A stretch of 64,000 bases of DNA from Hymenobacter roseosalivarius DSM 11622. GTDB lineage: Bacteria; Bacteroidota; Bacteroidia; Cytophagales; Hymenobacteraceae. Location of the stretch: the NCBI RefSeq assembly GCF_900176135.1, contig NZ_FWWW01000077.1, forward strand, positions 17,481 through 81,480. Direction: 5' to 3'. This document shows, in pieces, positions 19,347-26,874 of this stretch. How positions within the stretch are numbered: the first letter of the stretch is position 1; every line of letters starts with the position of its first letter. A model generated the notes under the pieces. The model was not told the origin of the DNA and did not search any database. It worked only from the letters and a program-made list of their open reading frames with translations. Position numbers and translations under genes: made by a program.

Positions 19347-19414
19347 GGTACAGCTAAGTGAAGTGAAAAAATAGCTGACCTTGGTTTCTGGTCAGCGAAC
19401 CGCTTGATTTAGTG

Positions 19415-19422
19415 CAAAGATA
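19415..19422 (-). promoter_or_regulatory. Candidate -7 box for the helicase gene
   Basis: On the minus strand this is TATCTTTG, a full match to TAnnTTTG, about 70 bases before the helicase ATG. No clear TTTG was seen at the expected -33 distance. Confidence 0.35.
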
Positions 19423-19470
19423 CGCCATTTTGAAGCGCTGCCATTGCTGAGGCCAAACTGCTATTAGTAG

Positions 19471-19552
19471 TATTTCTCACCGAGTTACGCGGAGGTTCGC
19501 AGAGTGCTGATGATTGAACACTTCGAACCTCCGCGTAACTCGGTGGGAAATA
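19471..19552. repeat. Long palindrome, CGAACCTCCGCG family
   Basis: The left arm contains CACCGAGTTACGCGGAGG and the right arm CCTCCGCGTAACTCGGTG; the arms pair over ~28 bases with one mismatch around an ~18-base centre. It lies between the divergent helicase and CoA-transferase genes. A palindrome at 52291-52376 shares the GCGAACCTC theme. Confidence 0.7.
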
Positions 19553-19588
19553 TTGTTTGCGTTTATTTTTTACAACTCTGCCCAAATA

Positions 19589-20755
19589 ATGTCCCTTCCC
19601 CCAGAAAAAGCCCCCCAGCCCTTCGCTGGCCTGTTCGTTCTCGAGCTTGCTTCGGTTCTGGCAGGCCCGCAGGTGGGCCAGTTCTTCGCCGAGCTGGGCG
19701 CAACCGTGTTGAAAATAGAAGCCCCGGCTGGCGACGTGACCCGTACCTGGAAGACGCCTGCCGAAACTTCGGACACGGATATCTCAGCCTATTTCGCCGC
19801 GTCCAATTGGGGCAAACAATCCGTGGTGCTAGATCTGACTACGCCGCCCGGCCGGGCCAGCATTCGCCGCCTGGCCGCCCGCGCTGATATCGTGCTGGCC
19901 AGCTACAAGCCCGGCGATGCCGAGAAGCTGGGGGCCGACTTCGCCACGCTGTCGGCCGACAATCCGCGTCTTATTTACGGTCATCTTACTGGCTACGGCC
20001 CTGACACCAACCGGGCTGGCTACGACGCCGTGCTCCAGGCCGAAACCGGCTTTATGCACCTCAACGGTCCGCCCGGCACTGAGCCGCTGAAAATGCCCGT
20101 AGCCTTGATGGACTTACTGGCTGCCCACCAGCTGAAGGAAGGATTGCTCACGGCCCTCTATCAACGGGCGCATACCGGCCGCGGCGTACTAGTGCAGGTG
20201 TCTTTGCTCGATAGTGCCTTGGCATCCCTGGCCAATCAAGCCGCGACCTGGCTCGTAACCGGCCACGACCCGCGGCCGTTAGGCTCGGGCCACCCCAGCA
20301 TCGTGCCCTATGGTACCGTGTACCGGGCCGCCGACGGCCGCCATCTGGTGTTAGCCGTCGGTAGTGACCGACAGTTTGAGTTGTTGTGCGCGGCACTAGC
20401 CCGGCCGGAGTGGGCTTCCGATCCGCGCTTTCACACGAACGCCATGCGCGTAACCCACCGAGCCGGGCTGGAGGCGCTATTGACCCATCGCATAGGCGAG
20501 GTGAATGGCGAAAAACTGCTCCAGACCCTGGAGAGTCGGGCCGTGCCCGCCGGGGCCGTGCGCACCGTAAGCGAAGCCCTGACAAGTGAGTCGGCGGAGC
20601 GAATGATTTTGCCCCCCACACCCGATTTTCCGCATGCCGGCCTGCGCACGGTCGCTTTTCAAAGCAACACCTGGAAGCCAGTGCCTGCGCTGACGGGGCC
20701 GTCGCATCTGGCTCAGCATCAGGCAGAAAATGGGCTTCCTGCTCTGATTGGCTAG
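19589..20755 (+). CDS. CaiB/BaiF-family CoA-transferase
   Basis: A 388-residue class III CoA-transferase, which moves CoA between organic acids through an aspartyl intermediate. The family pattern is clear: LELASVLAGPQVGQFFAELGATVLKIE at the N-terminus, SYFAASNWGKQSVVLDL, DIVLASYKPG and YGHLTGYGP; the DAVLQAETGFMHLNG block is followed by a typical C-terminal half. The specific substrate cannot be told. The start is the ATG at 19589, as MSLPPEKAPQ precedes the conserved FAGLFVLELA. It stands alone between a palindrome and an unknown gene. Confidence 0.88.
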   Translation: MSLPPEKAPQPFAGLFVLELASVLAGPQVGQFFAELGATVLKIEAPAGDVTRTWKTPAETSDTDISAYFAASNWGKQSVVLDLTTPPGRASIRRLAARADIVLASYKPGDAEKLGADFATLSADNPRLIYGHLTGYGPDTNRAGYDAVLQAETGFMHLNGPPGTEPLKMPVALMDLLAAHQLKEGLLTALYQRAHTGRGVLVQVSLLDSALASLANQAATWLVTGHDPRPLGSGHPSIVPYGTVYRAADGRHLVLAVGSDRQFELLCAALARPEWASDPRFHTNAMRVTHRAGLEALLTHRIGEVNGEKLLQTLESRAVPAGAVRTVSEALTSESAERMILPPTPDFPHAGLRTVAFQSNTWKPVPALTGPSHLAQHQAENGLPALIG

Positions 20756-20884
20756 GATGATGGCACTAGGGCAGCAATACACTGTGCAGCTTCCGCGGGT
20801 TAACTTACCGGCCTGAGGCGCGTAATTTTCTATGTGTGACTCTTTTTACTGGTCCTGTGGACCGGCATTTGCTCTCCTGTTATT

Positions 20885-21676
20885 ATGGCGAAAAGAACCT
20901 CGAAAAAACCAGTTTCTGATCCTAAAGCGGCGGCTGAAGCGGTTCAGGTGCATAAAAAGGCAATGGCCGCCGCCGAAGTCGTTACGGCTGAAGAAGCGAC
21001 TGAGCGCCTGGCGCTTATTTCGGACGGCCTGAAGCAGAAAGCCACGGCAAAGCAGGCCATCTTTCGCAATACCAGTGCCGCCTTCGATTTGCTGCGCCAG
21101 GTATCCTTGGAGTTGACGCTGGAGCTGAGCAAACGCATTACCGCCGTCGATTCCACGGTCATTATTGAGTACCGGCCGATCAACGAAATGGAGTTTCACA
21201 TCCGGTTCTCCGGCGATTTGCTCATGTTCGTGATGCACTCCAATATCATCACCTTTCCCGACGATTACGGTCCTATGCCAACCAAATATGTGGAGGAGGA
21301 TTTTCGTCGCCGTTTTTTCGGCCATATTATGGCCTATAATTTTATGGCTGACAGCATCAAATATCAGCGCCTCAACGACCCCGGTTATTTGGTAGGCCGG
21401 CTCCTCATTAATATTGATAATCACTACTTTATTGAGGGCGTGAAGGAGCTTGAGCTACCGGACATAAATATGGCTGATAATCTGCTCACCTCCGACGCAC
21501 TGAAGATGTTCGTGGAAAGCGCAATGATTGCCGCTGTGAATAACGATTTGATAGCTCCGCCCCTGCAAGAAATTCAGAAAATTACGGTGAAGCAGAAAGT
21601 TGAAAATCAGCAGGTAAGCCGCGGTAGCAAATTGGGTTTCAGCTTCTACAACGGACAGCATCATCAGCCCGAATAA
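20885..21676 (+). CDS. Conserved-looking cytoplasmic protein of unknown function
   Basis: A 263-residue protein with no signal peptide or membrane segment. The N-terminus (about 1-75) is Lys/Ala/Glu-rich and helical. About 75-215 is compact and mixed, with IEYRPINEMEFHIRFSGDLLMFVMHSN, RRRFFGHIMAYNFMAD and PGYLVGRLLINIDNHYFIEG; the last ~30 residues are polar. It has good coding character (third-position GC) and ends 37 bases before a strong terminator, so it is a real gene. I do not recognise the family and give no function. Confidence 0.75.
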   Translation: MAKRTSKKPVSDPKAAAEAVQVHKKAMAAAEVVTAEEATERLALISDGLKQKATAKQAIFRNTSAAFDLLRQVSLELTLELSKRITAVDSTVIIEYRPINEMEFHIRFSGDLLMFVMHSNIITFPDDYGPMPTKYVEEDFRRRFFGHIMAYNFMADSIKYQRLNDPGYLVGRLLINIDNHYFIEGVKELELPDINMADNLLTSDALKMFVESAMIAAVNNDLIAPPLQEIQKITVKQKVENQQVSRGSKLGFSFYNGQHHQPE

Positions 21677-21712
21677 GCTAAACGAGGCGGTTTATGGCCT
21701 TAGGTATTGTAG

Positions 21713-21750
21713 TAAAAACCCCCCCGGCACTAGTGACGGGGGGCTTTTTA
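21713..21750. terminator. Terminator between convergent genes
   Basis: AAAAACCCCCCCGGCACTAG, then TGACGGGGGGCTTTTTAG: GC-rich stem with A and T runs, serving the unknown gene and probably trpS from the other side. Confidence 0.75.
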
Positions 21751-21805
21751 GTTGAGCGAATTGACTATTAAATCTTCTGATTCCGTGGAACCCGAAAATC
21801 ATGTA

Positions 21806-22780
21806 TTAAACAGAATACCCTATTTTTTCGCGTACCCGATTCAATACTTCACGGCCGTAGGCCTGCGCTTTGCGGGCACCTTCGGCCAAACGAGCATCAA
21901 GCTCGGGTAGGTTTTGCATATAGAAAATAAACTGCTCGCGCTCCGTCGCAAAATGCTGCATGATTAGCTCGAATAATGCCTGTTTGGCATGGCCATAACC
22001 GTAGCCGCCAGCCACGTATTTCGCGCGCATTTGTTCGGTGTCAGTGGGCGTAGCAAGCAGCGAAAAAAGCTTAAAAATAGTGTCGTTTTCCGGGTCTTTC
22101 GGATCGTCGAGGCCACGGCTATCCGTCACGATAGTTTTGATGGTTTTGAGCAGGTCTTTTTCGGGAGCAAATATGTCGATGATGTTGCCATAGCTCTTGC
22201 TCATCTTCTGGCCATCGGTGCCCGGAATGGTCATCAATTGCTGATCGACGCGAGCCTGGGGTAGCACCAGCGTTTCGCCGTAGCGGCTGTTGAAGGCGGC
22301 GGCAATATCGCGCGCTATTTCCAGGTGCTGAATCTGGTCTTTTCCAACGGGCACGACGTCGGCGTCATACAGCAAAATATCTGCCGCCATGAGCACGGGG
22401 TACGTAAACAAGCCCGCGTTTACGTCCGCGAGCCTATCCGATTTATCCTTGAACGAGTGCGCGTTAGTCAGCATCGGGTAAGGCGTAAAGCAGCTCAGAT
22501 ACCACGTCAATTCCGTCACTTGGGGCACGTCGGACTGGCGGTAAAACAGGTTTTTTTCGGTGTCGAAGCCACACGCCAGCCAGGCCGCCGCTACGGCATA
22601 CGTATTTTGCCGCAGTACCTGCGCGTCGCGCACTGTAGTAAGCGAGTGTAGATCAGCAATAAAATACAGCGAGTCGTTCTGAGCGCTTTTCGACAGCTCG
22701 ATGGCGGGCAAAATGGCCCCCAGTAAGTTGCCGAGGTGCGGGCGGCCGGTGCTTTGGATGCCGGTGAGGATGCGGGACAT
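21806..22780 (-). CDS. trpS: Tryptophanyl-tRNA synthetase
   Basis: Class I synthetase of 324 residues, the normal bacterial TrpRS length; it charges tRNA-Trp. The N-terminus reads LTGIQSTGRPHLGNLLGA (HIGH-type motif), followed by YFIADLHSLT, and GTDGQKMSKSYGN carries the KMSKS loop. The PVGKDQIQHLEIARDIA segment is typical. It lies 17 bases after an AT-richer unknown gene on the same strand, so the two may share a transcript with the transporter upstream. Confidence 0.96.
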   Translation of the reverse strand: MSRILTGIQSTGRPHLGNLLGAILPAIELSKSAQNDSLYFIADLHSLTTVRDAQVLRQNTYAVAAAWLACGFDTEKNLFYRQSDVPQVTELTWYLSCFTPYPMLTNAHSFKDKSDRLADVNAGLFTYPVLMAADILLYDADVVPVGKDQIQHLEIARDIAAAFNSRYGETLVLPQARVDQQLMTIPGTDGQKMSKSYGNIIDIFAPEKDLLKTIKTIVTDSRGLDDPKDPENDTIFKLFSLLATPTDTEQMRAKYVAGGYGYGHAKQALFELIMQHFATEREQFIFYMQNLPELDARLAEGARKAQAYGREVLNRVREKIGYSV

Positions 22781-22797
22781 GAAGAGAGACTTGTTAG

Positions 22798-23424
22798 TTA
22801 TTGTTTCCGCTCCGGTGCGTCCGAAGGAAGAAATGGTGAATTATTATTAAGCGCGTGTATAGCCGATGGTAAATTATAAAAGGTAATCTTTCCTTTATCT
22901 AACATCTGAATTAAGTCAGGACTCATTGTTAAAAAAGGTCGTACTTGTTCACGAAACAGTGATTTATTAAAATAATTATACACAAGGTTAAAAGCGGAAC
23001 TAGAAGGATCGCTTAATAAATAAACAGCAATAGGATATCGATAAAGGAAAAGCCAATTCGCACCAGTATTTATAAAGTGATCATAGCGCATTAATACAAT
23101 CTGACCACTGTCAAGACGCTCTACGAAAGCTGCTTTCACATCAATAGAATGCGAATTTTCTGAGAGATGGAAATCTTTGGCTACTATATAATGACGGCTA
23201 CCAATACGAAAGTTGTGAACCTGATTAGGCTTTAGCCTAAACGCATTGCCTTCCGGTGATTTAACGCGAAGCTTCTTCTCGCTTCGCAACTTAAGTTGGC
23301 CATACTGGCGCTCATTCCGATTCTCTATCAAAACGTAAGAGCCAACTTCAAATTTCTTTGAAAACTGCGCCAACGCTATTTTCGATAACAGCAGATTGGC
23401 AAGTAGGAGAAGAAATAAGCGCAT
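22798..23424 (-). CDS. Secreted protein of unknown function, low GC
   Basis: A 208-residue protein with a signal peptide (MRLFLLLLANLLLSKIALAQ). The mature part is rich in Asn, Ser, Phe and Tyr, with SYVLIENRNERQYGQLKLRSEKKLRV, GSRHYIVAKDF and FVERLDSGQIVLMRYDHF. I do not recognise a domain; these phrases suggest a beta-rich fold. Codon use and GC are clearly lower than in trpS and the transporter on either side, which suggests recent acquisition or relaxed selection (inference). The ATG at 23424 starts the signal peptide; it lies 13 bases after the transporter stop. Confidence 0.6.
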   Translation of the reverse strand: MRLFLLLLANLLLSKIALAQFSKKFEVGSYVLIENRNERQYGQLKLRSEKKLRVKSPEGNAFRLKPNQVHNFRIGSRHYIVAKDFHLSENSHSIDVKAAFVERLDSGQIVLMRYDHFINTGANWLFLYRYPIAVYLLSDPSSSAFNLVYNYFNKSLFREQVRPFLTMSPDLIQMLDKGKITFYNLPSAIHALNNNSPFLPSDAPERKQ

Positions 23425-23437
23425 CGGTGAATAATCA

Positions 23438-24184
23438 TTACACACTCACATCGGCCGCCGCTTCCTGTTGTAACTCCACGGTTTCTTCGCGGCCGAGGTA
23501 GCGGTCAATGAGAAAATGGGCTAAATAAATAATCGGCGTAAGCAGAATAGCCGCCGCGAATTTATACCAGTAGTTCGTGTTGGCTACGCTGAGTACTTGA
23601 TCAAAAGACCAGTTGCCAAATAAATAGAAGGCCACGTACAATACCACGAAGCTGTCCACGAGCTGCGACACAAGCGTGGAGCCGGTGGCGCGCAGCCACA
23701 CGTAGCGCCCGCCCGTGAGCCGCCGAATCATCTGAAACACCGTCGCGTCGAGCACCTGCCCAATCAAAAAGGCGGTGATGGAGCCGGCGATAATGCCCAG
23801 GCCCTGGCGGAAGATGCTGCGGTAGGCAAAGTCAACGTTGAAGGGCCGGCCCTCCGCGTCAAGCTTGTTCACGTCGAGCCAGAAGGCGGCGGGGGGCAAA
23901 TGCGTGGTGGCGAGAATGACGACGAACGAGTACAGGATCAGGCCTACGGTGAGGTAGCTAATGCGCAAAACGCCGGCCTTGCCGAAGTACTCGTTGATAA
24001 TATCCGTCGTGACGAATACCACGGGCCAGATCAGCACCCCAGCCGTTAGGTTGCCCGGCAGCCCCAGCAGAGCATCGACCGAAAAAATCTTGACTCCGAT
24101 AATTTCCGCCAGCAACGCATTCACCACGAAAATGCCACTGAGCACAAGGTAGAGTTGCTGTTTTTTGCGTGCGAAAGGTGTCAT
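23438..24184 (-). CDS. Queuosine precursor transporter (YhhQ/VUT family)
   Basis: A 248-residue inner-membrane protein with about six hydrophobic segments. Family signatures include LAEIIGVKIF, a GVLIWPVVFVTTDIINEYFGK loop, RQGLGIIAGSITAFLIGQVLD and LVSQLVDSFVVLYVAFY. Known members (YhhQ) import queuosine precursors such as preQ0 and preQ1 for tRNA modification. Compared with YhhQ it has a slightly longer charged C-terminus (EETVELQQEA). The ATG at 24184 is preferred to an upstream in-frame start that would run into a palindromic repeat. Confidence 0.88.
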   Translation of the reverse strand: MTPFARKKQQLYLVLSGIFVVNALLAEIIGVKIFSVDALLGLPGNLTAGVLIWPVVFVTTDIINEYFGKAGVLRISYLTVGLILYSFVVILATTHLPPAAFWLDVNKLDAEGRPFNVDFAYRSIFRQGLGIIAGSITAFLIGQVLDATVFQMIRRLTGGRYVWLRATGSTLVSQLVDSFVVLYVAFYLFGNWSFDQVLSVANTNYWYKFAAAILLTPIIYLAHFLIDRYLGREETVELQQEAAADVSV

Positions 24185-24189
24185 AAGTC

Positions 24190-24292
24190 GTAGGAACGCG
24201 CCACGGCGCGTTAATCGTTGTGTGGTTGAAAAATGACTCCGAAGCAAAGCTATTAGGACGCGACGGCCGAACGCGCCGTAGCGCGTTCCTAC
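24190..24292. repeat. Palindrome GTAGGAACGCG…CGCGTTCCTAC overlapping the RNase Z stop
   Basis: Arms GTAGGAACGCGC-ACGGCGCGTT and AACGCGCCGT-GCGCGTTCCTAC face each other across ~50 bases. Next to the left arm is TAATCGTTG, a sequence also found beside the left arms of the repeats at 33949 and 43486. The right arm supplies the TAG stop of the RNase Z gene (24289-24291). Confidence 0.7.
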
Positions 24293-25200
24293 AAACTCAC
24301 GATTTTGCCTTCAGTCGCCAGCTCTACCCACTCGAAGACAGCTTTTGCCTCATCCAATAAAGGCTCCAGCTCGCGGTAGCGGGAGGAGAAGTGACCAATG
24401 AGCAGGCGGTGAGCGTTGGCCCGGCGCGCCAGATGCGCCGCTTGCCGCGCCGTAGAATGATGCGTAAGCGTAGCCCGCTCGCGCATATCATCCAGAAAAG
24501 TCGCCTCGTGATACAGCAGATCAACATCGCGCACCAAATCGGCCAGGGCAGGGGTGTAAAGCGTATCGGCGCAGTAAGCGTAGCTGCGCGACGGCGAGGG
24601 GTCAGTCGTTACATCAGCGTTGGCAACCAGTACGTTATCGGCATCATCAAGAATGTCTTCGCCCTGTGCCAAGCGGCTGAGCTGGGCCGGCGTGAGGTCG
24701 CTTGGAAGGCGGGTTTTATCGAGGTGGCGGCGCTTGGGGTGCTCCCGAAACAAGTAGCCACAGCACGGAATCCGGTGCCGCATGGGCAGGCTATGCACGG
24801 TTAGGTACTTATCCTCATACACCAGGGCATGCTGCGTGGTGTCGACGGGAGTAAAGGTCAACTCAAACGAAAGCTGGGTGTGCGAGTAGCGAAACTGCGT
24901 GGTAAGAATATCGTCGAGGCCGGCAGGACCAAAGAGCAGCAGCGGCTCGGTGCGACCGTGCAGATGCATGGTGGAGAGCAGCCCAAACAGCCCGAAGAAG
25001 TGGTCGCCGTGAAGGTGGGAAATAAAGATGGCCCCCAGTCGCTGGTGGCGCACCTTGTACTCCATCAGGCGCCGCTGTGTGCCTTCGCCGCAATCAATTA
25101 GGTAGGAGTTCGCGTCGACGGAGAGTACCTGGGCCGTGTGGTGCCGGTTGAGAAAAGGCGTGGCCGAGGCGCTACCCAGGATTTTTAGCTCAAACTCCAT
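24289..25200 (-). CDS. rnz: Ribonuclease Z
   Basis: A 303-residue metallo-beta-lactamase-fold endonuclease that cuts the 3' trailer from tRNA precursors. The zinc site is visible as SHLHGDH (residues 61-67), with the N-terminal FELKILGSASATP strand and later YCADTLYTP, DLLYHEATF and LIGHFSSRY, all typical of RNase Z. The ATG at 25200 begins right at the conserved N-terminus; the longer open frame runs through a low-complexity repeat and is not used. The stop codon lies inside the arm of a palindrome, so the very C-terminus may have been reshaped by the insertion. Confidence 0.94.
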   Translation of the reverse strand: MEFELKILGSASATPFLNRHHTAQVLSVDANSYLIDCGEGTQRRLMEYKVRHQRLGAIFISHLHGDHFFGLFGLLSTMHLHGRTEPLLLFGPAGLDDILTTQFRYSHTQLSFELTFTPVDTTQHALVYEDKYLTVHSLPMRHRIPCCGYLFREHPKRRHLDKTRLPSDLTPAQLSRLAQGEDILDDADNVLVANADVTTDPSPSRSYAYCADTLYTPALADLVRDVDLLYHEATFLDDMRERATLTHHSTARQAAHLARRANAHRLLIGHFSSRYRELEPLLDEAKAVFEWVELATEGKIVSL

Positions 25201-25212
25201 GTAGAGAGGGAA

Positions 25213-25320
25213 ATGGATGAATGAGTAAATGAGCGAATGAGTGAATGGATGGTCGTTCTGTAATTGTGTAAGAATACTCACTCACTCACTCGTTCATTTG
25301 CTCATTCGCTCATTCACCCA
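25213..25320. repeat. Inverted array of GAATGAGY units between STAS gene and rnz
   Basis: Several copies of an ~8-base unit (GAATGAGT, AAATGAGC, GAATGAGT, GAATGGAT) are followed by the complementary series (CTCACTCA, CGTTCATT, TGCTCATT, CGCTCATT). Together they could fold into one long imperfect hairpin just ahead of the rnz start. The units are too short and irregular for a CRISPR. Confidence 0.55.
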
Positions 25321-25403
25321 TCGGGCCATAAAAAAAAGTTGGTCGCCCACTATCAGCTTTAGCAAACTGACAACAGACAACCAACAGCCGATAACTAAAG
25401 AAC

Positions 25404-25778
25404 CTATTCTTTGCTGGTCAGGTCGCGCTCGATAGCGTGCAGAAATACGCGGTCAATCCCTTCTTCAACGGTAGGCAGAATATGCAGCACTGACTCAAGC
25501 TTGCTAATGGTGATGAGCTTCATTACGTGGTCTTGCAGGCCAGTAAGCACCAGCAAGCCGCCGGTAGAATTGCACAAACGGTTGGCAATCAGGATAGAGC
25601 TAAGACCGGAAGAATCAGTATACTTCACATTGCCCAAATCCAGAATTAGGTTATTGATACCTTCCGCGTTCAGCTTGACAAACTCCGATTTTAGGTCCGG
25701 GGCCACCGTGGTGTCCAGCTTCTTCTCATCAATGGTGATGATGGTGTAAGTTTCCTTTTTATCGATGGAGTACTTCAT
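25404..25778 (-). CDS. STAS-domain anti-anti-sigma factor-like protein
   Basis: A 124-residue single STAS domain. The phosphorylatable serine region is seen as YTDSSGLSSIL (Ser56/Ser57) after the ILDLGNVK strand, as in SpoIIAA/RsbV proteins that bind anti-sigma factor kinases. No kinase or sigma gene is nearby in this window. It lies 200 bases ahead of rnz on the same strand. The partner pathway is unknown; the short acidic tail (ERDLTSKE) is not part of the domain. Confidence 0.88.
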   Translation of the reverse strand: MKYSIDKKETYTIITIDEKKLDTTVAPDLKSEFVKLNAEGINNLILDLGNVKYTDSSGLSSILIANRLCNSTGGLLVLTGLQDHVMKLITISKLESVLHILPTVEEGIDRVFLHAIERDLTSKE

Positions 25779-26013
25779 ACGGACGTTAGGGACGGGTTAA
25801 TGGGAATTGCGAAGGTAACAAAAATTCAGTTCGCGTGAAACCGACGAGTCCCGGATAAGGAACACTCGCACAGCGACAAAAATAAGACAAGAGAATGAAT
25901 TAATTGGGCCTGGTTAAGCGGAATAAGTACCCAATTTTAACATTTTCACTATTGAAAACGGATCCTAAACTAGGAAAAATACTGATTAAATTTAAGTACT
26001 AATCCCAGTATTT

Positions 26014-26874
26014 TTAAAAGCCTCTCTGGGGGGCAAATCCAAAGGTGAATGTAGCCCAGGTGCTTTGCCAATCAGCCGTCTTGCGGTCGGTTGCGGGCAC
26101 CATGCACACAGTGCTTACCATATAGCTGCCTGGTGCTGACAATTGAAACAGCACCCGACCACTTTGGTTGGTGTATAATTTGGTTCGGCGGGTAATTGTT
26201 TGGCCGGGGGCTCCGCGCTGCCATACCTGCACCAGGGCTCGGGGCAGCGGCTTGCCCTCGTACAGTACGCGCACAGTGAGGGCCGCACCAGCTTTTAGCG
26301 CGTAGGGATTTTGTTCTGGAATTAACTCCAGCGGCTGTCTGGTAGGGCGGGCAAACGTACTGTCGCGGGTGGTGACTGACCCGGCCAGCAGCAGCGTTTT
26401 GGCACAACGCCGGTAGGCTTCACGGCCGGGCTTGTTGGTTTCGCCCCGCTGGCGGCGCAAGGCTAAAACGTTCTCAAGGCCGTCTTCCTGTAGGTAAGCA
26501 GTGAATTTTTCGCCCGTCAATTCAATGAACGCATTCGTAGTAGTAAGCGCTACTAATTGCAGGCCCGGCTTTGGAAAAGCAATAGTAGTTTGCAGCGTAT
26601 CGGTGCGGGTAGCAGCGGCGGTAAGGTCGGTCGAATCGGTGGCGGTATACTGCACCAGGCGCGTGAGGCGGGCACTTTTGCCGGCCCATCGCTCTCCTTT
26701 AAAATCCTCCCCCACAAAAACGTGGAGATTCTGGCTGCTGCCCGCCGCTACGAAAAAGCGCGGGGGCAACAGCCAGAACTCATGGGCCAGCGCCGTGCCG
26801 GCAACTATGAGCAGCAGGAGCAGCGGACGTAGAAGGTTACTTCCGTTCCAACGCCAACGAATAGGCCCGATCAT
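26014..26874 (-). CDS. DUF4198-like exported protein
   Basis: A 286-residue protein with a signal peptide ending near GTALA, followed at once by HEFWLLPPRFFVAAG, the characteristic start of the DUF4198/NikM-like periplasmic family often linked with metal uptake. The second half contains the matching pattern LTVRVLYEGKPLPRALVQVWQRG and a FQLSAPGSYMVSTVCMVPA segment; the end is WATFTFGF. The ATG at 26874 overlaps the glycogen synthase 3' end by 38 bases, so translational coupling is likely. A metal-handling role is a family-level guess; no transporter gene adjoins it. Confidence 0.75.
   Translation of the reverse strand: MIGPIRWRWNGSNLLRPLLLLLIVAGTALAHEFWLLPPRFFVAAGSSQNLHVFVGEDFKGERWAGKSARLTRLVQYTATDSTDLTAAATRTDTLQTTIAFPKPGLQLVALTTTNAFIELTGEKFTAYLQEDGLENVLALRRQRGETNKPGREAYRRCAKTLLLAGSVTTRDSTFARPTRQPLELIPEQNPYALKAGAALTVRVLYEGKPLPRALVQVWQRGAPGQTITRRTKLYTNQSGRVLFQLSAPGSYMVSTVCMVPATDRKTADWQSTWATFTFGFAPQRGF

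Noticed and set aside
25213..25320. Possible CRISPR array
   Set aside because: Units are ~8 bases, irregular and inverted half-way; no spacers and no cas genes.
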